Assembly (NCBI GenBank): GCA_021272315.1
Contig: JAJSLI010000100.1
Coordinates: forward strand, 1-32,312
Source: Methylacidiphilales bacterium
GTDB taxonomy: Bacteria > Verrucomicrobiota > Verrucomicrobiia > Methylacidiphilales > UBA1321
Length of the DNA: 32,312 bases
Direction of reading: 5' to 3'
Shown: positions 1-7,329 of the stretch, piece after piece
Layout of the letters: each line of letters opens with the position of its first letter
Numbering within the stretch: position 1 is the stretch's first letter
Notes under the pieces: generated by a model
What the model saw: the letters and a program-made list of their open reading frames with translations, nothing else
What the model was told of the DNA's origin: nothing
The model's database searches: none
Position numbers and translations under genes: made by a program

Positions 1-1
1 G

Positions 2-223
2 TTCCGCGGTCAACGTCACATCGGCGGCGGTCGTCACGCCGTGCGCACCGGCCTCTGGATGTCCACCCTCGTCGCCGTCCAGCACAATCCCGTCTTAAAA
101 GCCTTCTATCAACGCCTGCGCACCAACGGCAAACCCGCCAACGTCGCGCTCACCGCCTGCGCCGGTAAACTCCTCATCCATCTCAACAGCCTCCTGAAAA
201 ATCCCCAACTTTCCCCTTGCTAA
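2..223 (+). CDS. IS110-family transposase, C-terminal fragment (cut by window start)
   Basis: An open frame enters from the left edge and ends at TAA 221-223. The visible 73 residues match the C-terminal part of the IS110/IS116/IS902 transposase domain (Transposase_20): a basic R-H-x-G-G-G-R-H turn, an L-W-M-x-x-L-V-A helix, then H-N-P-x-L-K-A-F-Y-Q-R-L and G-K-P-A-x-V-A-L-x-A-C. This family cuts with a DEDD plus serine active site and, where studied, is guided by a bridge RNA encoded in the element's non-coding end. Whether the element is intact cannot be judged because the N-terminal RuvC-like domain lies outside the window. Family assignment is confident; activity is unknown. Confidence 0.85.
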   Translation, partial: FRGQRHIGGGRHAVRTGLWMSTLVAVQHNPVLKAFYQRLRTNGKPANVALTACAGKLLIHLNSLLKNPQLSPC

Positions 224-235
224 CCAAGACCGTTG

Positions 236-256
236 CTTCGACAAGCTCAGGATGAC
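236..256. repeat. REP-like intergenic repeat motif
   Basis: The motif beginning CTTCGACAAGCTCAGG and ending GATGAC sits just after the IS110 transposase stop. Its reverse complement (GTCATCCTGAGCTTG...) is a motif I recognise as recurring between genes in many bacterial genomes, so this is probably a REP/RAYT-type repeat or a relic of the IS flank. Only one copy is visible here. Confidence 0.45.
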
Positions 257-352
257 GGAATGGGGGAAATGAGAAGGCGAGAAAGGACCAAGCACCCAGC
301 CGAGCATCTTAATGATGCGGGCCAGGTACGCCAGCCGTTGGTCTTCAAGCCC

Positions 353-2380
353 TCACGTCGAGGTGGAGAGGAGCAAGTCGCGCGCGCCGGGCAACTGTTC
401 GGCCTGACCGAGGAGGAGGACGCGGTCGCCGGGGCGCAGCACCTCGTCGGGGCCCGGGTTGACCAGCCGCTCGCCCGACCGTTCGATGGCCACGATGCTC
501 GCGCCGGTCTGCGACCGCAGCGGTATCTCGCGCAGTTTGCGCAGCGCCACGGCCGATTCGGCCGGAATCTCCAGGGTTTCCAGCTCGGCCTCGCGCAGCA
601 ACTCGTGCAGCGCCGGGACTTCCTCCGGGCGGAGCAGCGGCAATTGCACCAGCGTTTCATGCAGCGCAACTTCCGCGCGGCTGTAAAGGCGCAGGAGGAT
701 CGAGCGGAAGATCGTCGCCGCGACGATGACGACAAGGAGGAGCATCACGAGGCTTTCGAGTGAAGTCAAAATCGTCGCGCTGAGCAAAATCGTGGTCACG
801 GTCATCACCACGAGCGAGACCAGGACAAAGACCTGGCTGATCACCGCCCGGGCCGTCTCCACCGGGCGGCCGCCCGCACCGAGGGGGATGCAGATTTCTC
901 CCAGCAGCATTCCCATCGCCTTGACCTTGCGGAAACTGGCCAGATAGATGGGCGCGGCCACGATCATCACCGCCGCCCAGACGAGGGAATCGTGGACCTG
1001 CGGCAAACGGATCGCCGCCGGAAGATAGGCCTCATTCCATCCGCCGACCCACGCGCCCAGCGCAAAAATCCCCACGGTCAGCAGCAGATCGATCAGCAAC
1101 TGCCAGCCCATCCGCCGCATGAGCAGCGTCAGCGGGCTCGCCTGCCCCTGGCCGAAGGAACTGATCCACGCGGTGTAGACCGAAAGCGCCTGCAGGATCG
1201 GCTGCGGCACCTTGCGCTCCAGCCAGCCCACGGCGCCATCGCTCCCCCGGATGAGATAGGGCGTCACCAGCGTCGTGACCACCGACACGGCCACGGCGAT
1301 CGGATAAAGAAAATCGCTCGTGACTTTCAAGCTCAGTCCCAGCGCCGCGATAATGAAGGAAAACTCGCCGATCTGCGCCAGGCCCATGCCGACCCGGAAC
1401 GAGGTCCGCAGGTCCTTTCCGCCCACGAAAACGCCGAAACTGCAGGTGGCCACCTTGCCCACGACGACCACCAGCGAAAGAATCAGGATCGGCCAGGCAT
1501 ACGCAACCAGCATTTTCCAATCGATCAGCATCCCGATGGTGACGAAGAAAATCGCGCTGAACATGTCCCGCACCGGCGCGGTCAGCGCCTCGATGCGGTG
1601 AATCTGCCGCGATTCCGCGATCACCGCGCCGATCAAAAACGCCCCCAGGGCGACCGAGTAGCCCAATCGGGACGCCACGAAGGCCGTTCCGAAGCAAAGC
1701 CCCAGCGCCGCCACCAGCAGCATCTCGTCGCTCTTGAATTTGGCGATGAAGGCGAAGAGCCGCGGCACCCCGATCAGCCCCGCCACCAGCACCACGACAA
1801 AAAAGACCGCCAGCTTCACCATCTCGCCCAGGATGTTCCCGGTATCCAGCGTCCCGTTTTGCGCAAAGCCCGAGAGCAGCGCCAGGAGGATGATGGCCAG
1901 GATGTCCTCGACGACCAGCACGCCGAAAATGATCTCGGCGAACGGCTCGCGGGATTTGCCCAGCTCCGCCAGCGCCTTGACGATGATGGTGGTGGATGAG
2001 ATCGAAAGTATCGCTCCCAGGAAGACCGAATCCATCAGGTTCCAGCCGAAGCCGCGCCCGATCTCGTAGCCGATCCAGATCATCAGGACGATTTCCAGCA
2101 GCGCGGCCACAAAGGCCGACAGGCCGACGCGCGTGAGCTTGCGCAGGCTGAACTCGAGGCCCAGGGAAAACATCAGCAGCACCACGCCCATTCCCCCCAG
2201 CGTCTTGATCGAGTCCTCGTCGTGAACCAGCATGAACGGCGGCGTGTAGGGCCCGATGATGAACCCGGCCAGGATGTACCCGAGCGCGACGGGCTGCTTG
2301 AGTTGATGACAGATGATGGTGGTGATCCCCGAGATGATCATCACCACCGCGAGGTCGCTGAGCAGGTTGAGTCCGTGCAT
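353..2380 (-). CDS. Monovalent cation:proton antiporter-2 (CPA2, Kef/YbaL-like) with TrkA-C domain
   Basis: This 675-residue inner-membrane protein should exchange Na+ or K+ for H+. Residues 1-390 form a Na_H_Exchanger domain of about 12 hydrophobic segments, including V-V-E-D-I-L-A (the conserved Asp region of CPA2 exchangers) and S-I-S-S-T-T-I-I-V. A second hydrophobic block at about 430-560 is followed by a cytoplasmic TrkA-C (RCK_C) domain at about 585-668 containing G-A-S-I-V-A-I and P-G-D-R-V-L-L-L-G. There is no RCK_N nucleotide-binding Rossmann domain, so it differs from KefB/KefC and YbaL, which carry TrkA-N. Ligand control is therefore probably through RCK_C only. The ATG at 2380 begins a normal N-terminus (M-H-G-L-N-L-L). 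It is divergent from the DUF5069 gene. Ion specificity cannot be read from sequence. Confidence 0.9.
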   Translation of the reverse strand: MHGLNLLSDLAVVMIISGITTIICHQLKQPVALGYILAGFIIGPYTPPFMLVHDEDSIKTLGGMGVVLLMFSLGLEFSLRKLTRVGLSAFVAALLEIVLMIWIGYEIGRGFGWNLMDSVFLGAILSISSTTIIVKALAELGKSREPFAEIIFGVLVVEDILAIILLALLSGFAQNGTLDTGNILGEMVKLAVFFVVVLVAGLIGVPRLFAFIAKFKSDEMLLVAALGLCFGTAFVASRLGYSVALGAFLIGAVIAESRQIHRIEALTAPVRDMFSAIFFVTIGMLIDWKMLVAYAWPILILSLVVVVGKVATCSFGVFVGGKDLRTSFRVGMGLAQIGEFSFIIAALGLSLKVTSDFLYPIAVAVSVVTTLVTPYLIRGSDGAVGWLERKVPQPILQALSVYTAWISSFGQGQASPLTLLMRRMGWQLLIDLLLTVGIFALGAWVGGWNEAYLPAAIRLPQVHDSLVWAAVMIVAAPIYLASFRKVKAMGMLLGEICIPLGAGGRPVETARAVISQVFVLVSLVVMTVTTILLSATILTSLESLVMLLLVVIVAATIFRSILLRLYSRAEVALHETLVQLPLLRPEEVPALHELLREAELETLEIPAESAVALRKLREIPLRSQTGASIVAIERSGERLVNPGPDEVLRPGDRVLLLGQAEQLPGARDLLLSTST

Positions 2381-2389
2381 CGTCCGCGC

Positions 2390-2418
2390 AATTTAGGGTG
2401 CGCTTTCAAATAGGACAA
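2390..2418 (-). promoter_or_regulatory. Candidate sigma70-type promoter for the CPA2 antiporter
   Basis: On the minus strand TTGTCC (2418-2413) and TAAATT (2395-2390) are separated by 17 bp, each matching consensus at 4 of 6 bases. Transcription would begin only a few bases before the ATG at 2380, implying a very short or leaderless 5' end. Prediction by eye only. Confidence 0.3.
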
Positions 2419-2497
2419 GGGCGCGTTGCGGGAGCGGTAAGCCGAAAAGCGGGACAACGGAATTGCATCCCGCCCGATTTCAACCCAAGTTAAGCGT

Positions 2498-2956
2498 ATG
2501 CCGGAAGACCTCGCCGCCCAGGCCCTCGATTTGACGGAGGATTATCCGCGAAGTCCGCGCGCGTTCTTCGCGGGTTACATCCTGGCGGGGCGGATGCTCG
2601 ACAAGTGCCGCGCGCTGCTCAACGGCACGGCGGGCGAGTACGAGTACAATTGCCGGCTCGACCGTCTCTTTCTTGAATTTAGCGGGATCAACGCGGACGA
2701 CTTCAAGGCTTTCGTCGCCACCGGCGCGACCGACGAGGAGGTGGCGGAGTGGATCAATGCCAAGGCCAAACCGCATTCGCCCGCCGAGATCGCGGTGTGG
2801 AATTTCGCGCTGAAGTGCGGGCGCATTTGCGAACTGCCGCCCGACCGGCAGGCGTGGGTGCAGGAGTATCTCCTCCGCCATGTGAAGCCCGAACTTCACG
2901 GGCGCGTGCTTTTCAATTTCGACCTGCTCGACGCCGAGGAGGGCCGTCTGGGTTGA
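2498..2956 (+). CDS. DUF5069 domain-containing protein
   Basis: This 152-residue soluble protein matches the DUF5069 family seen in Verrucomicrobia, Planctomycetes and cyanobacteria. Characteristic features are D-L-T-x-D-Y-P-R-S-P-R near the start, A-G-R-M-L-D-K-C-R-A, the E-Y-x-Y-N-C-R-L-D box, and F-L-E-F-S-G-I. The family has no established biochemical function known to me. The ATG at 2498 gives the usual family start. It is followed after 5 bp by the thiS-like gene, so the two are probably co-transcribed, although nothing else in the window links DUF5069 to thiamine or cofactor sulfur chemistry. Confidence 0.85.
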   Translation: MPEDLAAQALDLTEDYPRSPRAFFAGYILAGRMLDKCRALLNGTAGEYEYNCRLDRLFLEFSGINADDFKAFVATGATDEEVAEWINAKAKPHSPAEIAVWNFALKCGRICELPPDRQAWVQEYLLRHVKPELHGRVLFNFDLLDAEEGRLG

Positions 2957-2961
2957 CGCCG

Positions 2962-3183
2962 ATGGAAACCCTTCAAGGCCGGTTGAGCATTTTCGTGAAT
3001 GGCCACGCGCGGCAGGTGGGCGCGACGACGACGCTGGGCGAACTGGCAGCCGAATGCCGGCTCGATCCAAAGCGGCTGCTGGTGGAGCTGAACGGCCAGA
3101 CCCTCCTGCGCGATGAGTGGCCGGGGCGGCGACCGGCCCACGGCGACCGGATCGAATTTGTCCGCGTCGTGGCCGGGGGGTAG
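2962..3183 (+). CDS. thiS: ThiS-like sulfur carrier protein
   Basis: This 73-residue protein has the ubiquitin-like beta-grasp layout of ThiS/MoaD carriers. It contains an early I-F-V-N-G motif, the T-L-G-E-L segment, L-V-E-L-N-G, and ends V-V-A-G-G at the last codon. The terminal Gly-Gly is where an E1-like enzyme (ThiF or MoeB) adenylates and a thiocarboxylate forms as sulfur donor, in ThiS for the thiazole of thiamine. The ATG at 2962 lies 5 bp after the DUF5069 stop. No thiG, thiF, thiO or thiE lies in the window, so its pathway is assigned by similarity only. A role as another small sulfur carrier is possible. Confidence 0.8.
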   Translation: METLQGRLSIFVNGHARQVGATTTLGELAAECRLDPKRLLVELNGQTLLRDEWPGRRPAHGDRIEFVRVVAGG

Positions 3184-3209
3184 AGGTCGTGGTCGCCCGG
3201 ACTTTTGTC

Positions 3210-3227
3210 GAAGGCAGCCGTGCCTTT
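3210..3227 (+). terminator. Candidate terminator between convergent genes
   Basis: AAGGCA (3211-3216), a GCCG loop and TGCCTT (3221-3226) form a perfect 6-bp hairpin, extendable by one G-T pair and followed by a short AT-rich run. It lies between the thiS-like stop (3183) and the convergent minus-strand gene ending at 3226, whose stop codon it overlaps. The T-tract is short. Confidence 0.4.
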
Positions 3228-3570
3228 ATTCGATGTGATGAGCGTAGGCGCGCCAGAGCAAGAACACGAGGACGAGGACGAGGAGCAGGACCGCGCCAAA
3301 AACAAAGAAGAGATTCATATCGCGCTGGGTTTGGCGCGCGAGGTTGCGCTTGCGGGCGGGCGCCGGTTCGACCGCACGGGGATGCGCGGCGTCGTCCTCG
3401 AGGCGCCAGACGGGCGGCTCGGGGGGCTTGATTTCCTCGGGCATCGGCTCGCCCGAGTTGTGCATTTCCTCCATCAGCCGCGACATCTGCTCGGAAAGGA
3501 GCCGTTCCTGCTCCTCGAGCTTGCGCCGCTTGATTTCCAGCGGATCAGGATCGTTGCGGTTCCACGGCAT
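3226..3570 (-). CDS. Small tail-anchored membrane protein, unknown function
   Basis: This 114-residue protein begins M-P-W-N-R-N-D-P-D-P-L-E-I and continues with a charged predicted coiled coil (about 14-40, rich in K, E and Q), a proline-rich linker (about 45-75), a basic stretch, and one strongly hydrophobic segment near the C-terminus (about 87-107, mostly L, V and F). It is probably an N-in, single-span inner-membrane protein. The start at 3570 was preferred to an upstream ATG at 3678 because the latter would overlap the coding end of the upstream gene. It is the last gene of a minus-strand set with another coiled-coil/TM protein and a LysM lipoprotein, suggesting a joint cell-envelope role. 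No family recognised. Confidence 0.7.
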   Translation of the reverse strand: MPWNRNDPDPLEIKRRKLEEQERLLSEQMSRLMEEMHNSGEPMPEEIKPPEPPVWRLEDDAAHPRAVEPAPARKRNLARQTQRDMNLFFVFGAVLLLVLVLVFLLWRAYAHHIE

Positions 3571-3604
3571 GCGGGCGGGAGGGGAGGGCGCGGCGCGGGA
3601 ATCC

Positions 3605-4255
3605 TCAGTGGTGGGAAAGGAAGTAGTAAAGCAGAAGACCGAAAAAGCCGAAAAAGGCCAGGGGCAGCGAGTAGGCAAAACCCTCCTTGATCATCGTGCT
3701 GAACGATTTTTCGGCCGTCACGAATTCCGGTCCGAGATCGGCGGGCGGTTCATCGGGGCCATCCTCGATTTCGCGCAGCGCGACGAGGTGGGCGCGGGAC
3801 TGGCTGTAGATCGCCTTGGCCTGATCGACGCGGGCGAGCGCCTTGGTCAGTTCGCTCGGCAGCTCCTCGCTCGACCACTCGGCGGGATTGAGGGTTTCGG
3901 TCTGGCCCAGGTGCTCGGCGAAGTTGTCGCGCACAATCTTGATCTGTTCGAGTTCGCGTTTGACCTCAAATTCCTGGCGCTCGAGCAGGACGAGCCCGCG
4001 CGTCAGCTTTTCGACGATGTCGCGGCGACCCTCGTCAAACTCGCGCTGCTTGCGGCTCAGTTCCTCAAGTTCGCGCTTCTGCCGCTCGATCTCCTCCTGT
4101 TGGCGCTTGAGGTCGAGGAGTTGTTCCTGGACATGCTGGACCTTGAGGTTGATTTCGTTGACCGTCGACGCGGTGTCGGTCGGGGAGGCGGAGGGGAGAA
4201 GCTCCGGTTCGTCCGGGTAATCGGATTCGATGGCTGGCTTGGGTTTTGGGGGCAT
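3605..4255 (-). CDS. Coiled-coil protein with C-terminal transmembrane anchor
   Basis: This 216-residue protein has a proline/acid-rich N-terminus, a long predicted coiled coil (about 33-115, dense in E, K, R, Q and L heptads), a second helical region (about 135-165) and a single hydrophobic segment at about 193-212 ending L-S-H-H. Architecture suggests a tail-anchored scaffold with a cytoplasmic coil. It starts 14 bp after the LysM lipoprotein stop, and the next gene follows after a short gap and has the same coil-then-TM design, so the pair may interact. I do not recognise a named family. Confidence 0.75.
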   Translation of the reverse strand: MPPKPKPAIESDYPDEPELLPSASPTDTASTVNEINLKVQHVQEQLLDLKRQQEEIERQKRELEELSRKQREFDEGRRDIVEKLTRGLVLLERQEFEVKRELEQIKIVRDNFAEHLGQTETLNPAEWSSEELPSELTKALARVDQAKAIYSQSRAHLVALREIEDGPDEPPADLGPEFVTAEKSFSTMIKEGFAYSLPLAFFGFFGLLLYYFLSHH

Positions 4256-4268
4256 GCGGCGGTAACGT

Positions 4269-5078
4269 TTAGGGGGGGATGATGAGGACCTGTCCGATTT
4301 TCAATGGCTTGCCCTCGATAAGCGTGTCTTTATTGGCTTCCTTGATCTTGTCGATGCCGTTCTTGGTATCGCCCGGGTACATCTTGTGGGAAATTTTCCA
4401 GAGGCTGTCGCCGGAAACGACCTTGTAGGTCCGGTTCGGAGCGCCGGGTTCGCCGCTGTTCGTCGCGCCAGGCGGACCCGCCGCGAGCGGCGCGGCGTTG
4501 GTCGCGTCAAGCGGCAGGGCGCGCGGCGGCACCGATGGCGAGCCGGGAGCAGGCGTGGGAGCGACACCGGCGGCGGCACGTTGCGCCTGGAGCTGCGCGA
4601 TCGTCTTCGCGGCGTCGGCGACCTGTTGCTTTAGCGTGGCATTGTCAGCCTGAAGTTGGGCGGAAGCATCGGCGCTTTGCGCCGGCGAGTTCGGCACCGA
4701 TGCGGCAAAGGCCTGGCTTTGCTTTTCGATCAGCGCTTTCACCTGGTCGGCTTTGTCCGAAGCCGGATCGAGTTCGAGGTATTTCCTGAAATGATAGATC
4801 GCCCCAACCGGATCGTTGAGCTTGTCCCCGTAAATGATCCCGAGCTGGTAATGCGCACCGGCCAGTTTCGGGTTGGCGGCCAGGGCCGCCTCGTAATCGC
4901 TCACCGCGGAGGTGGTGTTGTTGTTGTCGAGGTCCTGTTCGGCCTCTTTGTAATAGGGATTACGCGAATCGTCGTACTGCGTGTCCTGTTGAGCGGACAG
5001 ATTGCAGGCGGCCAGGACAAAGGAACCCGCAAAGACCAGGCAGAGTCGGCATGACATACGCACTACTTTAACAACCAT
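4269..5078 (-). CDS. LysM- and TPR-containing lipoprotein
   Basis: A lipoprotein signal (n-region with K and R, hydrophobic core, lipobox V-L-A-A-C) is followed by one or two TPR-like helical repeats (A-x-x-D-Y-E-A-A-L-A-A-N-P-K-L-A-G-A-H-Y-Q-L-G-I-I-Y-G-D), a coiled coil rich in A and Q, a Pro/Ala-rich linker, and a C-terminal LysM domain with Y-K-V-V-S-G-D-S-L-W-K-I-S and L-K-I-G-Q-V-L-I-I-P-P. LysM binds N-acetylglucosamine in peptidoglycan, so the protein is likely membrane-anchored at one end and wall-bound at the other. Both ATG 5078 and ATG 5057 give a usable signal peptide; neither has a good ribosome site. It follows the membrane TPR gene and precedes two coiled-coil/TM proteins on the same strand, suggesting one envelope operon. 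Confidence 0.8.
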   Translation of the reverse strand: MVVKVVRMSCRLCLVFAGSFVLAACNLSAQQDTQYDDSRNPYYKEAEQDLDNNNTTSAVSDYEAALAANPKLAGAHYQLGIIYGDKLNDPVGAIYHFRKYLELDPASDKADQVKALIEKQSQAFAASVPNSPAQSADASAQLQADNATLKQQVADAAKTIAQLQAQRAAAGVAPTPAPGSPSVPPRALPLDATNAAPLAAGPPGATNSGEPGAPNRTYKVVSGDSLWKISHKMYPGDTKNGIDKIKEANKDTLIEGKPLKIGQVLIIPP

Positions 5079-5161
5079 GCCGGAAGGTGCAAGACCAATG
5101 GCCCGTTCCGGCGTTCGGCCATGCGGTTGATGCGTTATTGGAGGATAGGCTCTTAGCTTAT

Positions 5162-7171
5162 TCAACGTGAGGGCGAGGCTGCCGGGATCATCGCCTCGGC
5201 CCGGGCCAGATTTCTTTGCACGTCGGCGTCACCGGGCCTGATTTGCAGGACCTGCCGGAACTGATCGATGGCGTCTGCGATCTGCCCGGTTTTCAGCAAG
5301 GCGCAGCCGAGATTGTTGCGGGCCTCGGCGTGTTCGGGGTCGAGTTGCAGCACCTGCCGGTAGGACTCGACGGCCGCCGGGTAATCGCCCCGGATTTGAA
5401 GCGCATTGCCGAGATCGAACCAGGCCCGGACGTAATCGGGGTCGGTTTTCAGCGCCAACCGGTACTGGTCGATGGCATCGTCCAGCCGTCCCTGTTTCTG
5501 AAGGATTCCGCCCAGATTTTCGCAGGCGAGCGCATAGCCGGGATTGATTTGCAGCGCCTGCTTGAACTCGCGGGCGGCCTCGTCCAGCCGGCCCTCAACC
5601 TGGAAGGCGCTGCCGAGATTGTTGTGCGCCTCGGCAAAATCGGGATCAATTTGCACCGCCTGCTCGAACTCGTCGATGGCGGCATCCATCCGCCCTTCCT
5701 GCTGATAGACGCCGCCCAGGTTGTAATGGGCGAGGGCGTAACCGGGCCGAAGCCGCAACGTTGCCTGAAATTCAGCCTCGGCTTCGGACAAGTGCCTCGT
5801 TTGGACCAAATAATTGCCCAAATTATTATGCGCCTCGGGATAAGCGGGATTGAGTTTCAAGGCCTCTTCATACTGATTTTTTACGCCGGAGAGACGTCCG
5901 GCGTCAGACAAAGCGTCGCCGAGATTATTGTGGGCGACCGATGAATCGGGATTGAGTTCGATGGCGTAACTCCAGAGCGCATCGCCGTCGCGAAATTTTC
6001 CGGCATAAGCGTGGCTTCCCCATGCCAATCCGAGGACCAGAAGCGTGGCCGCGCCGAAAATCACGGGGCGAAACGCCGCCGGAAGACGCTGCGCAGCCAG
6101 ATCGAATCCCCCGGCGACCAGCCCCGCGAGGCCGATCATCGGCAGGTAGACGAGATGATCCGCCACCCAACTGATCTGGTGGTAAGCCATCCGGAAAAAA
6201 CCCATGACCGGCAGCAGCGTAATGAGAAAAAAGCCGAACCCGAGGAGCGCGTGCCGGGCCCAAACTTGGCGCCGCGTCCAGAAGAATCCGAGCGCCAGCG
6301 CGAGCACCGGCAGCAGAAGCAAATTCCAGAACGGTGGTGGATCGGCGACCCATGCCGGATAGACAGGCATCAGCCCCACCGGCAGAACGAATTTTCCGAG
6401 ATAAAAGAAGACGACGGCGCCGGCCAGTGCAAAGCGCGAAAGCGCTCCCCCAAGGCCGACCGTTTGGTCGCCGAAGTGTTGCTGGAACGCGACCGTCACC
6501 AAGCCGAGTGCAAGCGCGATGAGGACGTAGGGCGCGAGATTTCCGAGGTCCCGGGCGGTGACACGCCCGCGCCGCCACCAAACCAACAACAGCAGTACAG
6601 CGGGCAGCATGATCACGGAAGCCTTGGCCAGCATGGCGGCGAGAAAAAGGAAAACGGAGAGCCAGTAGCGCGATCTCGCCCCCCTCTCCGAGAAATCAAG
6701 CCACGCCAACAACGAGAGCAGGAAGAGCGGGAGCGAGAGGGTGTTTTTGATTTCACTGATCCAAGCGACTGACTCAACCGCAAGCGGATGGACGACAAAA
6801 AGCAATGCGCCGAACCAGCCCCAGCGCAGGCCGAGCCGGTCGAAGAGCCGCCAGACGAGCAGGCCGCCGGTGAGATGGAGCGCCAGCGAGACAAGATGGT
6901 AGCCGAGCGTCTCGGAGCCGAAGAGATGCCACTCGATCCAAAGCAGGGTCGAGGTTAGCGGCCAGTAATCGGTGCCCGCCTTGCCCGACCAGAAGCGGGC
7001 CAGCCCGTCGAGACTGTGCAGACTGAGATTCCGGGTCACGAGCAGATTGTCGTCCCAGACCCAGTCGCCGCGCAGGGCGGGCCAGTAGATCCAGAGTCCC
7101 GCCAAGAGCAGGACGGCGGCGGCCGGGAGCACCGGCAGTTTCGCGCCATCGTTTCTAACCTGGTCCTTCAT
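5162..7171 (-). CDS. Multi-pass membrane protein with C-terminal TPR array (TMTC/GT-C-like)
   Basis: This roughly 669-residue protein has about 10 hydrophobic segments in its first 400 residues and then seven consecutive 34-residue TPR units plus a partial eighth, most carrying the N-N-L-G signature. The first luminal loop has W-V-W-D-D-N, the acidic pair typical of GT-C glycosyltransferases and of TMTC/DUF1736 proteins. By analogy it could transfer sugar from a polyprenyl-phosphate donor in the periplasm, with the TPRs binding a partner or acceptor; this is inference. ATG 7171 (M-K-D-Q-V-R) is preferred because the TM core starts soon after; an upstream ATG at 7213 in the same frame is possible. 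The adjacent LysM/TPR lipoprotein gene starts 83 bp downstream. Confidence 0.8.
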   Translation of the reverse strand: MKDQVRNDGAKLPVLPAAAVLLLAGLWIYWPALRGDWVWDDNLLVTRNLSLHSLDGLARFWSGKAGTDYWPLTSTLLWIEWHLFGSETLGYHLVSLALHLTGGLLVWRLFDRLGLRWGWFGALLFVVHPLAVESVAWISEIKNTLSLPLFLLSLLAWLDFSERGARSRYWLSVFLFLAAMLAKASVIMLPAVLLLLVWWRRGRVTARDLGNLAPYVLIALALGLVTVAFQQHFGDQTVGLGGALSRFALAGAVVFFYLGKFVLPVGLMPVYPAWVADPPPFWNLLLLPVLALALGFFWTRRQVWARHALLGFGFFLITLLPVMGFFRMAYHQISWVADHLVYLPMIGLAGLVAGGFDLAAQRLPAAFRPVIFGAATLLVLGLAWGSHAYAGKFRDGDALWSYAIELNPDSSVAHNNLGDALSDAGRLSGVKNQYEEALKLNPAYPEAHNNLGNYLVQTRHLSEAEAEFQATLRLRPGYALAHYNLGGVYQQEGRMDAAIDEFEQAVQIDPDFAEAHNNLGSAFQVEGRLDEAAREFKQALQINPGYALACENLGGILQKQGRLDDAIDQYRLALKTDPDYVRAWFDLGNALQIRGDYPAAVESYRQVLQLDPEHAEARNNLGCALLKTGQIADAIDQFRQVLQIRPGDADVQRNLARAEAMIPAASPSR

Positions 7172-7278
7172 GGTCGGAAGAAACAGGCTGGCGGCTGGCG
7201 GCGGCGGGTGCAAGGCCGCGTTGAACTGACAGGTTATGGCTTCGGTTTAAAATCGAGCGCCTAAAAAGAACCCTGGCA

Positions 7279-7302
7279 CGGGCCTCGGAAAAAGGCGGCC
7301 CG
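7279..7302 (-). terminator. Candidate terminator after the outer-membrane protein gene
   Basis: CGGGCC (7279-7284) and GGCCCG (7297-7302) form a perfect 6-bp GC stem with a 12-nt loop. On the minus strand a T-rich tract (TTCTTTTT) follows about 9 bases after the stem, downstream of the beta-barrel gene that ends at 7330. The gap to the T-tract makes it imperfect. Confidence 0.35.
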
Positions 7303-7329
7303 CTGATGACAAGCCCGGGATGCTCTCTT

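Noticed and set aside
992..1999. A 335-codon plus-strand frame across the antiporter gene
   Set aside because: The product is low-complexity (R, H, Q, D) with no domain and overlaps the membrane core of the real antiporter.
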